Positions 43,303 through 54,725 are shown, numbered from the stretch's first letter. The stretch: 64,000 bases of DNA from Marvania coccoides (GCA_963854735.1 OY978101.1:930001-994000), one strand, 5' to 3'. Numbers and translations are program-made. The notes: a model not told the origin generated them from the sequence alone.

Positions 43303-45032
43303 ATGAGGTGCCTCTACGAGGTGCTGGGCGTGGATCAAGAGGTCGATGACTCTGCAATAAAAAAAGCGTACAGAAAATTGGCTTTGATCTACCACCCAGG
43401 TACGTGGCAATGAAATCCAACGAATAAAGAATGGCTGCAGTTCATCAGCGCCCCTCCGCACGCCTGCCTGCAGACAAAAACCAAGACAACCCGACGGCAG
43501 CAGAGGAGCGGTTCAAAGAGGTGCAGAACGCGTACGAGATCCTGAGCGACAAGCACGAGCGCGCCTGGTACGACTCCCACCGCGATTCAATCCTGCGCTC
43601 CGGGCAGCGCCACCAGGCGGGCGGCGACGCCGGCGATGTTGGCATGGGCGAGCGCCCTGATGACTTCGTCGACGTGTACGAGTACTTTACGTCCACCTGC
43701 TACTCAGGGTTTGGAGACGGCCCGCGCGGCTTCTACGGCGTGTACTCCCAGCTATTTGAGACGCTGGGCGCGCAGGAGGCGGCGGCAGCAGCGAGCCGGG
43801 CCGACCGCCGTGGCGCCCCCGCCCCGCCCCGCATGCCGCCCTTTGGCCTGTCCAGCGCCTCCTGGGGGGAGGTTTCTTCGTTCTACGCGGAGTGGAGCAA
43901 CTTCGGCACCGCCAAGGATTTTAGCTGGGCCGACCAGTACAACCCCGCGTCCGCGCCCAACCGCAAGGTGCGGCGAGCCATGGAGCAAGAGAATGAGAAG
44001 GCGCGCAAGGCGGCAAAAAAGGAGTACAACGACGGCGTGCGGTCGCTGGTGGACTTTTTGCGCAAGCGTGACAAGCGCGTGGCAGCGCACCAAGTGGAGG
44101 AAGCCAAAAGGCAGGAGGAAAGGGAGGCGGCGGCGGCGGCGCGGCGGGAGGAGGAGCGCCAGGCACGGCTGGCGCGTGCCGCTGCGTACCAGGACGCGGC
44201 GTGGGCGGCGGCAGCTGAGGATGGCCAGAGCAGCGGCTCTGACGACGGTCTTGAGGGCGAGACGCTGATGGTGTGGCACTGCCCAGCGTGCGACAAGCAC
44301 TTTAAGAGCGAGGCGTCGATGTCCAACCACGAAAATTCGAAGAAACACAAGGAGCAGGTGGAGCTGCTGCGGATGGAGCTGCTGCTGATGGAAGAGGAGG
44401 GGGTGGTGGAAGATTCTATTGAAGAGGAGGAAGAGAGCAGCAGCAGCAGCAGAGAAAGTGAGGAGGTGGAGGAAAAAGTTGATGTGGAGAGCGAAGAGGA
44501 TGGAGTTGAAACTTCGGAGGAGAAGGAGGGGGAGGAGAGCAGCAGCAGCAGCACTACCACCGGTGAAAGTGAGGAAGAAGACGATGGTACTGCGGAGAGC
44601 GAAGAAAGAATTTCTTCTGAAGGGGAGGAGGAGAACAGCAGCGAGGACGAGGATGCCATGCTGGCGCGCTTGATCAGCTCGAGAGCTGCAGTCGACGATG
44701 AAGAAGATGAAGACGAAGAAGAAGAAGGAGAGGAGGTTGGCACTGCGGCAAACAGCGAGGGCAGCAGCGATGACAGCGATGACTGGGGCGGTGCTGCAAA
44801 GACAAAGGGGCCGCCGGGCAAGCAGCGCAAAAAGATGGGGAGGCGGCGCGGCAAAGATGTAGAGAAGCCTCAGAAGCCTCCAGCCCCTCCTCCCGCAGCA
44901 GCCAAGAGCAAGAAAAAAGGCGATCAGAGCGCAGGCGTGGCGCTGGCGTGCACATCGTGTGGCGCCGAGTTTGCGTCGAGAAATCAACTGTTTAAACACA
45001 TTGCGCAGACGGGACATGCAGCAGCAAAATAA
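43303..45032 (+). CDS. DNAJC21: JJJ1/DNAJC21-type J-protein, ribosome biogenesis
   Basis: Two exons (43,303-43,399 and 43,474-45,032) give 551 residues. The N-terminal J domain ([20 protein letters not shown]) has the HPD motif split by the intron (YHP|DKNQDN). A middle region rich in Lys/Arg/Ala follows, then a U1-like C2H2 finger ([20 protein letters not shown]...SKKH), a long acidic Ser/Glu stretch, and a second finger ([20 protein letters not shown]). This order is diagnostic for yeast Jjj1 and human DNAJC21, which recycle the Arx1/Rei1 factors from cytoplasmic 60S subunits. The acidic stretch has long Glu/Ser runs. Confidence 0.95.
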
Positions 45033-46310
45033 AATACTTGGGTTTTACAAGGGGTGATTGAGAGAGCTTCTTCTTTGTAACCTTGAAGGAAAATGGATTA
45101 TTTGAACATTTTCAGGGCAGATCGATTTTCTGAGTTAGGGTAGTATATTCGGGTGAGGGTGACTAACTACCCAATAACCCGATTATTTCGAATTTGGGGG
45201 AAGCAGAGCTACTTTTGAAAAGGTCGTTGTCGACAGTTTCCCCCAAATTTGACCCACCGCTGCCCGACAGACAGGTTTTCAAATGTTGTAACGTCTACTA
45301 CAGAGGTTGGTGCCGTGAGTAGCAGAGGTTATCCTCATATGGTTTAGATTTGCAGGTTTGCACTGGGTTTTGATGTTTCAAGGTTTTCGGGTGACGGTTT
45401 GTCGGTTACGGTTGCGATACGGGTGTTTTGTGCCGGTGAGGTGTTTGTGTCGGCGAGAAGCTGGCAATCAGCTAGGGTTAACAGGTTTCAGAGTTCAGAG
45501 AGAGGCACATTTCTCTTTTTCCTCAGGCCAAAAAAAGCTACTGTATCCGTGCACGGTGAATCATATACTGTCGCTGTACGAGTATAGAGATCCGCAAGTC
45601 GACGTGCCACCCTGTCACAGTACGACAGCTCCCCTCACACCAGTAACAGAGACAGAATCTGCTCGCCCACAGTACCCCTAAAGAGACCCGCAAGGCGGCG
45701 TGCCACCCCTTCCACCCGCCGGATCAACCTCAGTTCCTGGGGACGTATGACACAGCAGCGCAATGCTAAGAGCTAGAAACAGCTCGCCGCCCACAGGTAA
45801 GGCTCTGGCCCCTGCCTTCTGAGTCCCCAACGGCACGACCGACGTGCAAACAGGTGCGAAACAGACACAGGTGCAAATCAAGACGCCCCGGACGGCGAGA
45901 ACGCGAACTGTCCGTTCATAGTCCACGCGTGGGCAAGACAAGCGAAAAAATATTCTTTGGCCTGGCTCGTTGGAACTCCCTAGTACAAGTACGTTATTTC
46001 ACACACCAATATTATTTAGGCAAAGTTTTCAGACCTTTCATGCACAATCCACAGATACCTTCGTACACAGCACAACACCACCGGCGGGCGGATACACAGC
46101 AAGGTTGTTTGAATGTATGAGAACCCGAAAAAGTAGAGGTTAACAGGGTTTGTGAATCATTAACGGCTCCTATAGTGGGCGCTCCTGAACAGGTCCTCAA
46201 GGCGCCGTGCCAACCCCACCGTCAGGCAGCGGATGAGGCGGCCTGAATCCATGCGAAACATGTGGCACAGCCACAACATTCGTTTGACACACACCTTGAT
46301 CGCAATGGCC
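45033..46310. repeat. mosaic of repeat family A copies (minus) and another repeat
   Basis: About 45,284-45,400 is a minus-strand family-A tail (GTAACGTCTACTACAGAGG, then CAGGTTT-type repeats). About 45,595-45,850 holds two more minus-strand pieces in tandem, each starting with GAGA(T/C)CCGCAAG and going into a GTGCCACCC block. Around 46,160-46,230 is a copy of the repeat at 42,685. Short frames in this stretch are repeat sequence, not genes. Confidence 0.65.
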
Positions 46311-46611
46311 GTTTAAGTAAATGACAGCTATTTCGGAGACATGCTGCCCCCAGCGCACCCAGAGAGTGGGAGACCGGGAGACATCTAGGCGGCGCTCGAG
46401 CAGCGCCGCCTATCTACCGCAGGAAAGTGGCGATGGTGCCGTCGGCGGAGCGGCCCAGGAAGGCCAGAAGCGATCGATGAGCCGAGTCTACGGGCATTTC
46501 TTAGGTTTCGTTTGAAAAAGGGGTAAGAGATGTATTTCAGATGATGCCTCGTCAAAATCACTCCTTAAAAATTATTTATTATTATGAGCATTTGAAGAGT
46601 GGCATCGCTGA

Positions 46612-46788
46612 TTACTTTAGCGGTTTTATTACGGTGGGCCCGCGGGGCGGGCTTTAGGGGTCAGTTTAGGGTTTAGTTAGGGTGGGGTGGGGGATTAGGG
46701 GTTAGTTTAGGGTGGGTGGGGTGGGGGTAGGGGATATAGTTTAGGGTTTAGGACTTGGTGGTTACTTTAGCGGTTTTATTACGGTGGG
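46612..46788. repeat. degenerate telomere-like repeats between 27-bp direct repeats
   Basis: Between two identical 27-bp copies (46,612-46,638 and 46,762-46,788, TTTAGCGGTTTTATTACGGT core) lies about 120 bp of G-rich sequence with many TTTAGGG and TTAGGG words (for example GGGTTTAGTTAGGGTGGGG). TTTAGGG is the plant and green-algal telomere unit. This is an interstitial, decayed array. Confidence 0.75.
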
Positions 46789-46845
46789 TTCAGGTTTCAG
46801 GTTTCAGGTTTTACATATGGTTTGACGTCTACTACCGAGGAAAAG
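46785..46845 (-). mobile_element. repeat family A tail, minus strand
   Basis: CAGGTTTCAGGTTTCAGG then TTTTACATATGGTTTGACGT and CTACTACCGAGG: the reverse complement of the family-A 3' end, truncated to about 60 bases. It abuts the second 27-bp repeat. Confidence 0.75.
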
Positions 46846-46989
46846 CTGCCAGGCCGCCTGCGACGCCTTCTTCTCAGCGGCAGCCTCTGCGGAGTCGGCC
46901 GGCAGCTGATCGCCGTAGAGCCGCGGAGCTCCAAAAGTTTATCTTCCAGCTTCGTCTTCGAAAGCATCGCAGTCCTCCGCGCGGGACCA

Positions 46990-47150
46990 GCGCACGGAAT
47001 ATGTAGAAAACTGAGTTTCTCAAGGTGCGCGGCGTGTTCAACTTCAGTTTTGGAAAAGATTAGAATGTCATCTAAAACCAGGACACAATCATCGATCAAA
47101 TCCTTTAAAACTGCATTCATCAACCTGGTGCTCCGTGGTCGAGGGGGCAT
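46990..47150 (-). mobile_element. Ty3/gypsy-type reverse transcriptase fragment
   Basis: Minus-strand frame shows LMNAVLKDLIDDCVLVLDDI then LIFSKTEVEHAAHLEKL, the well-known block around the YLDD active site of Ty3/gypsy RT (here VLDD). Only about 45 residues remain and the sequence on both sides is unrelated, so it is a relic. Confidence 0.8.
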
Positions 47151-47450
47151 AGGCGGTAATCTCCCCGGTGTAGCGCAGGCCGTCGGCCAGCAGCACGCTC
47201 ACGCGCGCTCCGATGGCGGCGTCCTCCAGCGCGGACAACCTAGCTCCAGCGTTGCCGTACACCAGCCGCGCCGCCCGCTTCAGCACCAAGCAGCGTGGCC
47301 GCCGCGGCCCGCAACTGCCGCAGGGAGCGCCCTTTCGCAGCGTGGCCCCCCACTGCGGCCGCGCTGCGCGTCAACCGCACGCCCAGCGAGGACAGAGAGG
47401 TGTCCCCGCGCCCGGCAGTTGCAAAAGATCTTCGCGAGCTCCAGCCATCA
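47150..47450 (-). pseudogene. unknown gene fragment with Tudor-like segment
   Basis: Minus-strand frames read GVRLTRSAAAVGGHAAKGRS and, in another frame, GARVSVLLADGLRYTGEITA YAPSTTEHQV. The second is like the Tudor-type pattern (ADG-x-x-Y-x-G-x-I) but short. The frame changes between the two and the fragment abuts the RT relic. Low confidence on the domain. Confidence 0.35.
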
Positions 47451-47639
47451 AATTTCGCCACGAAGCTCTAACTATTTCAAACCCAGAGCCCCGAGGACTC
47501 GGACAATATCGAGATTGGTTTGTTTCAATTTTCTAATCGCGGTTCGCGTGCGCAATAAACATATTTGATTTTTGGTACAAGGTAACAGTGCAAACTGCGG
47601 CACTGCGGAAGAGGAGAAAGGTTCACTATAAGCATCATC

Positions 47640-48240
47640 CCAGATCGAAGTTGAAAAAAATTTCGACAACTTCCTGACGACTGAGGAGGTGGAGAAGATG
47701 CAGGCCGAATTCTTGGGCACTGGGCCGCACTGCGGAGCAGTGCGAGGTGGGTAAACATCACAGTTTTGCTGACACACACAAGAATGACCAACGCCTGCTT
47801 TTTATACTCTGCAAAATTCAACCTAAAGGCCCTCTTTTTTGGCGGTGCAGGGGTTTGGAAGCAAGCTGCCCTCCTTGAAGTACTCTTCCAGTTCAACCAG
47901 GCCCACCTCCTCGGCAAAACAGACAAGAAGGCCTTGCGGCTGACCAACAAGAGGGTCAAGGGCCTCACAGACTCCACTCTCACCAAAGCCAACATCTCAG
48001 TCGGCGATATGGACCCCTTCCTCACCAGCTGCGAGTGAGCTGCCAACCTGAAGACCTTGCGGCTGTGGGCTCCCCGTTCTGAAAACACTGTCCTCCCTCT
48101 AGCCCTCTGGCAGCTCACAGCCCTGAAAGAGCTGGATCTGGGCTCATTAAACCTGCAGGCTCTTCCTCCCGAAATTGGGCTGCTGGCTGCCTTGACACAG
48201 CTGGACATGAAGTCTTGCGGCCGGCTACAGTCTCTTCCTC
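47640..48240 (+). pseudogene. leucine-rich-repeat (possibly F-box type) pseudogene, left part
   Basis: Plus-strand frame reads LLEVLFQFNQAHLLGKTDKK then ALRLTNKRVKGLTDSTLTKA, loosely like an F-box start, then LTSCE, a TGA stop at 48,036-48,038, and on in the same frame ANLKTLRLWAPRSENTV and LTALKELDLGSLNLQALPPE. The LRR units follow the plant-type LxxLxxLxLxxLxxLPPEIG pattern. The stop in frame indicates a pseudogene. Confidence 0.6.
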
Positions 48241-48709
48241 CCGAAATTGGGCAGTTGACAACTCTGGAAGAGCTAAATTTAGGCTATTGCAAGCAGCTGC
48301 AGTCTCTTCCCCTTGAGATTGGGAAGCTGGCTGCCATGACACAGCTGGACGTACTTGGGTGCGAGCGGCTACACTCACTTCCTCCCGCTTCTGGGAAGCT
48401 GAGAGCCTTGAAGGAGCTGAGCCTGCGGGAGTGCAGAAGGCTGCAGACGCTTCTGAGCTGCCCAGTTTCGGGAGGAAGCGGGTGTAGCGGCTTGCACTCC
48501 TGCAGGCTCAGCTCCTTCAAGGCTCTCAGCTTCCCAATCGCGGGAGGAAGTGAGTGTAGCCGCTCGCACCCAAGTACGTCCAGCTGTGTCATGGCAGCCA
48601 GCTTCCCAATCTCAGGAGGAAGAGACTGCAGCTGCTTGCAATAGCCTAAATTTAGCTCTTCCAGAGTTGTCAACTGCCCAATTTCGGGAGGAAGAGTCTG
48701 CAGGTTTTG
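48219..48709. repeat. palindromic duplication of leucine-rich repeats
   Basis: About 215 bp at 48,219-48,435 on the plus strand (RLQSLPPEIGQLTTLEELNL ...) returns as its reverse complement at about 48,487-48,709 with few mismatches. On the minus strand the second arm codes the same repeats (TTLEELNLGYCKQLQSLPPE). The spacer is about 50 bp and itself contains a piece of an LRR unit. A transcript through it would fold into a long hairpin. Confidence 0.88.
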
Positions 48710-48810
48710 TTACAGTGTGGACAGCATGCGCAGCATGTACGAGGATCTTACTTAGAAAGGCCTCATCACTCGCACCCGACTGATTCCTCAGTTGTTAATA
48801 TACAGATTTA

Positions 48811-49014
48811 TGTAACGACCCGCTAACAGTATTTGATCGATTGCTCTGAGGACCTACCACAGCGAGTGAGTAACCCTTAGTTCTAAGTTTTTTTTCCTCC
48901 TGACCTCTGAATGTGGGGCGGCGATTTGCCCGCAAGGGCAGTCGCCGGCGATTTGTTCCGCAAGGACAGTCACCCCAACCTATTTCCGTTCGCGTTGTAA
49001 CGACCCGCTAACAG
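48811..49014. repeat. direct repeat TGTAACGACCCGCTAACAG, LTR-start-like
   Basis: The 19-mer occurs at 48,811-48,829 and again at 48,996-49,014, 185 bp apart. TGTAACGACC-type starts are common in LTRs. The sequence between includes a near-tandem repeat (GGCGATTTG-CCGCAAGG). Could be a relic LTR with its start duplicated; no internal retrotransposon is next to it. Confidence 0.55.
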
Positions 49015-49780
49015 GTTTAATGAGCCCAGTGCCTGGGAAGGCCCAGGCGTGAGCGGGGGGGCTCCTGTGAGGTGTTCTAGTCCATCATTATTACATTGCA
49101 AATGTTTTTACTGTTACTGTATAAAGAGCGCTGTAAAGCCCCATGTGACAACCAGCAGATCAAAGATCAGGACACCGCAAACGTAAAAAGTAAAAAAACG
49201 ATGGGTTTCGTGCGCCCCGCGCATAGTTCAACCATCGAAACAGGTGGTTCTGGGCTTAAAACCAGCTCAATTGTCCGCGATGTGCTTTTCTTTTTTGAGT
49301 GTACAAGGCCACCACCAAAATGCGAATAATGAACGGGCTGTTTACGCATTTCAGCCGGAAAGCTGCAGGGGGGGAGGGGATTTACACGGCGGCTCTGTCT
49401 GCAAAGTTTCAGACACGTAAAATATGGCTGTGGCAGGGGAAGTAAAAAAAGCTACTGAAAAGTTGTGGGATGGCCGCCTGATGTTCATACGTGTCCCACC
49501 CCGCGCATCAGACATTTTTTTGTTTTTTTATACATATATACACTACATGGTTGTACGCCATGACGGTATCGAGAGGAATATTGTAGTTACGTGGAGGAGA
49601 AGCAAAAAATGTCAACAGGATAATATTAATTTTGGAGGTGATTCCGTGAAAAATGCAATCTGAAGGTAGGGTATATTGGGGTGTTTGTCGGAGATGTATA
49701 ATAGTCTGAATTTTGTAATCAATAAAGTGGAGGGGGGTTCTTAAGTTTTGAATATTCAGAATCATACATTCTGACCTAAA

Positions 49781-49853
49781 GCATCAGTGGTGTAATGGCT
49801 CATCATTAAAGATTTCCATTCTTTAGACCCAAGTTCGATTCTTGGCTGATGTA
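49781..49853 (+). tRNA. trnG-UCC: tRNA-Gly (anticodon UCC)
   Basis: A cloverleaf can be drawn over 73 bases. Acceptor GCATCAG pairs with CTGATGT (one G-U at 1:72) and the discriminator is A. The D arm is GTGTAATGGCTCATCAT with GG in the loop. The anticodon stem AAAGA/TCTTT is perfect, with loop TTTCCAT, anticodon TCC. The T arm is CCAAG-TTCGATT-CTTGG. A long T run from about 49,879 could end Pol III transcription. The GC content is lower than usual in nuclear tRNA-Gly, and D-stem pair 13:22 is a mismatch, so a diverged or organelle-derived copy is possible. Confidence 0.8.
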
Positions 49854-50480
49854 TGAAAATAAAATAATATATATATATATTTTTTTTTGGATGCTACCAA
49901 AACAAACCCACTCTCTCATCCATGCCCCTTCTATTCTCGCATACAGCATTGATTCCCCCCACAACACCACCAAAATATTAAACTAGAAAAAAGGGTGCAT
50001 TTCTGAAGTTGCCCACGGATTACCGCCAAAAACCGGAAATGATGCAAATCGTGTATGTTTAATTCATTTTTATTATATAAATCGCATGTTAATACGAACA
50101 CGTTATTATGGAAGAGTTCAGTGCGATCTGGTTCACGTTTGTTGCGAAGATCGGAGTGCATGACTGTTCAAAAAAGCTCAGTTTGGTACCTAGCTGCGCC
50201 GTTTTTAGTCAATATACACTAGTTAATGCATGCCATTGTCTCTGAACCACCTCAATACCTTTGAATTGTTTGTAAATCTCTCGTCCAGATGGAAAACATT
50301 TCGAAACTCGGCATTTGGCAGATATACAAACAGATTTTTACGATTTTATACATTATTGTGTCTATATACATATATTGTCGCGACATTGCGATCGTCATGT
50401 GTCCAATAGAAGGAGTTTTTTTGAATAAATAATCAGATGTTTGTGTTTTGAGTTGCTGTTGGCTGCGAGTACGCGGCCTT
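49854..50480. other. AT-rich intergenic
   Basis: No gene supported. Contains T-runs after the tRNA, a T/A-rich stretch near 50,330-50,380, and small frames without content. Confidence 0.4.
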
Positions 50481-50483
50481 AAG

Positions 50484-51315
50484 CTGTGACCGGCGCTGCG
50501 TCACGGACAAGGGCATGTCGTCAATGCCAGAGTCGTCGCTGGATAGGCACCACGCCGACATGTCCTCCCCAGAGCGGCAGTCGTTTCATACAACGTCGGC
50601 AGGCCCCTCCCCCGTCCCTCAGACTTGGGCACCGCCTTCAGCGCCACATCCAGCTTGCGGATCCAAGCCACGGGGACCTTTGAGAACTTCCGCGTCAGCG
50701 TGTACTCCCAACCGCCGCCCTCCCGCTCCTCCGTCCTGCAGTTTAAGTTATAAGCATGATGGGAAGTCAGGATACTAATTTAGACTATTAAATGCATTGT
50801 AAATAGCCGCACCTCTCTAGAAGGAGTACTGCCAGAGGGTCCGGCGGGTGTTTCAGCGGGGGCCGGGGGGGGGCTGATGAGCGGCACAGCGTCGGCAAGG
50901 GCGGCAGCCTTAATTTCTCGCACCCTTTTCTGCGCTTCGTTGTTCTTCTCGCGGCGCGCAGTCGCTTGCTGCAAGCTGGCGTTGTCCTTGAACTCCTCGT
51001 AGTAGGCTTGATTGGATGCCTGCCGCTTTTTTTGTTTTGAATCGGAGGCTCGCCCCCTGCCGCGGAATTCATGGTTTTCGGGTAGGCTGTGCAGCCCTAC
51101 TCAAAGACTTAGGTTGCCATATCGAAAACCACCCGGACGATGGTCATCTCAGAGTGCTCGGAGGTGGTGAGCCCGCGCGACATGCTCTTCCCCAGCTGCA
51201 TGGCCGCCTCCACCCACATCTCATTGTACATCACCGGCATGCCCATGGTCATTGCCTGGCGTAAGAGGCGGCACACAGCCTGGTGGAGGTTGAGCTTGCA
51301 CAGCCACCTGCGCAA
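50484..51315 (-). pseudogene. multi-exon relic, possibly DNA-transposon derived
   Basis: Minus-strand pieces: MRRWLCKLNLHQAVCRLLRQ then MGMPVMYNEMWVEAAMQLGK (51,109-51,315); SNQAYYEEFKDNASLQQATA RREKNNEAQKRVREIKAAAL (50,815-51,070); REGGGWEYTLTRKFSKVPVA WIRKLDVALKA (about 50,600-50,740); DCRSGEDMSAWCLSSDDSG (50,490-50,590). The NEMWVEAAMQ segment and its basic coiled region remind me of transposase C-termini, but I cannot name the superfamily. Frames shift between the pieces. Confidence 0.4.
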
Positions 51316-51339
51316 GGCAGTTGGCGGTATGAAACATAC

Positions 51340-52234
51340 TTAAATTATATTCCTTATATTATATTCCTCCTTTGCGAAACCGCGTGCAGGTTGAGAGAGT
51401 CGAGTATATGTGTGCACAATACCACGTGATAGCAGGCTGCCGCGAGGTGGTGCAGACGGCTGCAAGGGGGGCCGACACAGCCGGGCGCCCCCCGCACCGG
51501 CCTGCCCCCCCCCCCCCCCCCCCCCCCCCCGCCTGGGGGCCGGCAAGTAGGACGAGTGACTGTTGCTGTATGCACGCATGGAACAGTACAGTATAATGTA
51601 GCGAAACCGTGTAATGAGATACATACTATAGAGGTACTATAGCATACTAATGACCATACTAATTATGAACTCTGATTTACAACCTAATTTCGTACTATTT
51701 CGTACTAGTAATAGTTCAATATTAGTACGCAATTAGTATCCTCCCGTGCCCCTAGTGTATATATGCTCCGAGGATAAAATATTCTCGAGTACGCACCACA
51801 ACCCGGGTACTCTTTTAAGCTCGTCCTATTTCTAAACAAAAATAAGATTTAAGAGTCCCCAGGGGGGGGGGCGCCTGTAGTAGGTGCCGGTTCCTACTCA
51901 AAGGTTTCCCATCATATGTGTATGTATCCAAACTTGGAAACCAATTGATGTAAAGTTGAGTATTACTGAAATCTTTACAAACATGACAAAATTGTATACG
52001 CTAAAATCCTGGGCCAGATCGCCCCTTCATCCTTCTTCGATCCACCTCCGTAGTTGCTTTTCTGCCTCGTCTTCGTCAAGCCCGCTCCTCAAACAAACTC
52101 CGCTGCCATCTGCCCCTTCTCAAGCCTCCACACACTTCTGCCCCCCTTGCACACACACACACACACACCTCTGCCTCTCTCAAAGCCATCCTCCACCCTT
52201 CTTTCCCAGCCTCCGCCACCACCTCCTCCCGAGC
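51340..52234. other. low-complexity intergenic region
   Basis: Contains a run of about 28 C at 51,506-51,531, AT-rich sequence with TACTA-type words (51,595-51,730), and a (CA)n tract of about 20 bases at 52,148-52,168. No coding exon supported before the terminal exon of the next gene. Confidence 0.5.
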
Positions 52235-54232
52235 TCAGGCCCAGCCTAGGGCCTCCGCGACCTCTTCGGGCGTTTCCTTCAGCGATCTTTTTAGCACGTG
52301 GAGGGCCAGCTCCTGCAAATTCTTCTCCTGCACTTTATTCTCCCACTCCTTTGGCAGCTGCTCCATGAACTCTACCTCCTCCCCGCCCTTCACGGCACTT
52401 TCGAGTGCAAACTCTTCGCCCATCTTGGTGAAGCGCACCTGGAGGGTTTAAATGAAAACAGGGAGGAAGTAAAAATTTCAAAATCAACCATCCATTCATT
52501 AGGGGGAGGGAGGGATTTTATTCAGAGAAATTATCTTACCTTGACGGGCTTGCCAAAGTAAGGGTTCTCAGGGCTAATCCCCGTCGTCCAGGACTTCCAC
52601 ACCGGCCAGAAAACCAGCCCACCCTCGTAGACAACCTTGACGTAGTAGCCCGGCAGCATCCCACGCACCACCAGCCACTTGGTCGTGGTCTCGTTTGGTG
52701 CCAAGGCCTTCTTCCCCCATCCGTTGTGGTGGTCACAGAAAGCCTGGCCCAGCGTGCTCTTTTTGTTGATGCTGGCCTTCGCTTTACCGCTCGTTTGCAG
52801 CACGTACGAGCCCAGCACGAGGTCTGCCGCATCCTTCGCCTGCTTGGTGCTGCTCACGGCCAGCGCCAGCTTCCGCACCCCCAGCTCCACCAGCTCTTCG
52901 TCGGTGGCAGGATTGATGAAGGCGGGCAGGTTGGTCACAGGTGCGATGGCCAGCAGCTGGTCCTCTTCCCGGGCTGCCTCCAGCACGCCGATGTCCGCCT
53001 CCACATCCGCCAACGCGCTGTTATCGGGGACGATGATCTTGAGGCTCAGGTCAGCGGGGTCGGGTGCCGGCTTCCATACGATCTTGACGGTGCCGTCGCC
53101 GTCCATCCCCTCCAGACATGCCTCCAAAGGCTGCCTGTCAGTTGTGCCGGCCTCCAGACCATTCCGCTGGCAGTAGGTAATAATTACCTCTCCCAGCACC
53201 GATAGGGGGTGGATGCAGTACGCGACCTGCTTGCTGGTGACTTTGGCCGTCAGCCGCATGTCCATCCGCACCCGGCACAGGGCGCCGGGGCTGCCTGGGT
53301 TGCTGGACCTCACCAGCTCCACCTTCCGCGCCCTCGCCGGCGCCGCCACCTCGCTCAGGCCCGTAAGCACCGCGTCCGTCATGGCTGCCTGCAGGTCGTC
53401 AGGCTCGGAGTAGCCGGCAGGCAGGGCGTTGGGGTCGTCCGCCGGCGGCGCCCAGAGCTCGAACCACCACCGCTCCTCCGCCTCATCCCGGACCACCAGC
53501 AGGAAGACATTATCGCGGTGCACCCACTCGCCGGACATCACCTTGAAGGTGGTGAACGCTTGCCTGTGGTGGCCCTTGTCGACGTCGTGCGAGATGCACA
53601 CCAGCACAAGCTTCACGCTGCCGTCCGCCAGCCGCGTGCGCACCGCCAGCTGCATCGTCCTCTGAGGCATCAGCTTCCAAAGATTCTCCCCCAGATTGGT
53701 GAGCCAAACGCCCACGGGACAGCTTTTCCGCGGGACGTTCGCACCCCCAATCAGGCGGCTCCTCACGCCTTGCCAGCGGAGGTTGGCCCACAGCACAGCC
53801 CCGGGGATGTACTCCGCCTGCAGCTGCACCACCCCCTGCAAGACGCCCTTGGTCTTGGCGGTGACAGACTGCGGCTGTGACCAGAGTTGGTTCACGAGGG
53901 TGCAGCCCTCGCACAGAGCGATGCAGTGGCCGCCCTCGTACGGGAACAGCCACATTTCCGCGCCACCGGGGCCCTCCAGCCCCTGGTCCTCCATCCCAAT
54001 CTCCCCCGCGGCACCACCGTCTCTGATCTCCTCCAGGATGCGCCAGAGCTCCTCAGAGGGCGCAGCGTCCACCACCTCTTCTTCTTCTTCCTCGCCTTCT
54101 TCGCCGGCGGAGGGAGCAGCGCCTGCGCAACAGAAAGAAAGAAAAAAAATAAGAAAAATAAGAAAGATTGGACAATGCAGCTTCTCGAAAACAACAACTG
54201 CAACTCGCCAGCCACAAAGCCCGTGAAGGAGA

Positions 54233-54306
<74 letters not shown>

Positions 54307-54676
54307 GGGCGCGCCGCTGCCTGGGTGAGCGAGTTTAACTCTGTCAGCTGGGCATTCGCCCTGGCCATATCAGCCTTAGCATCCACCAGCAGCTTGCGCT
54401 CGCTCACCAGCTGCTCCTCCAGCTCCGCGAGGCGCTCCGCATGGGGCTGCCACTCCCCTTCTTCGTCGATCACGTTGTCGGCTGGGCAAAGGAATGGAAA
54501 CAAATAGATGAGTTTTTTCTCGAATTATAATGTGCAATGCGCTGTTTCGTCTCACCAGCAGCAAGGATCTGCTCACGAAAGTGCCTTTCTAGTTCCACGA
54601 CAAGGCTCCTCTGATTTTGAAACAAGTTCAAAGCGTCCCATGCCCTATTTACGGCCTCCTCGCGCGCAAGGGCGGG

Positions 54677-54725
<49 letters not shown>

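Noticed and set aside
43752..45017. 421-residue and 323-residue minus-strand ORFs
   Set aside because: Antisense to the acidic, Glu/Ser-rich part of JJJ1; poly-Leu and poly-Ser are mirror products of GAG/GAA and AGC codons.
46640..46760. Active telomere
   Set aside because: Units are degenerate, the array is short and coding DNA continues on both sides.
53209..53880. 223-residue plus-strand ORF
   Set aside because: Antisense to the largest exon of the 1,500-residue gene; no conserved content.
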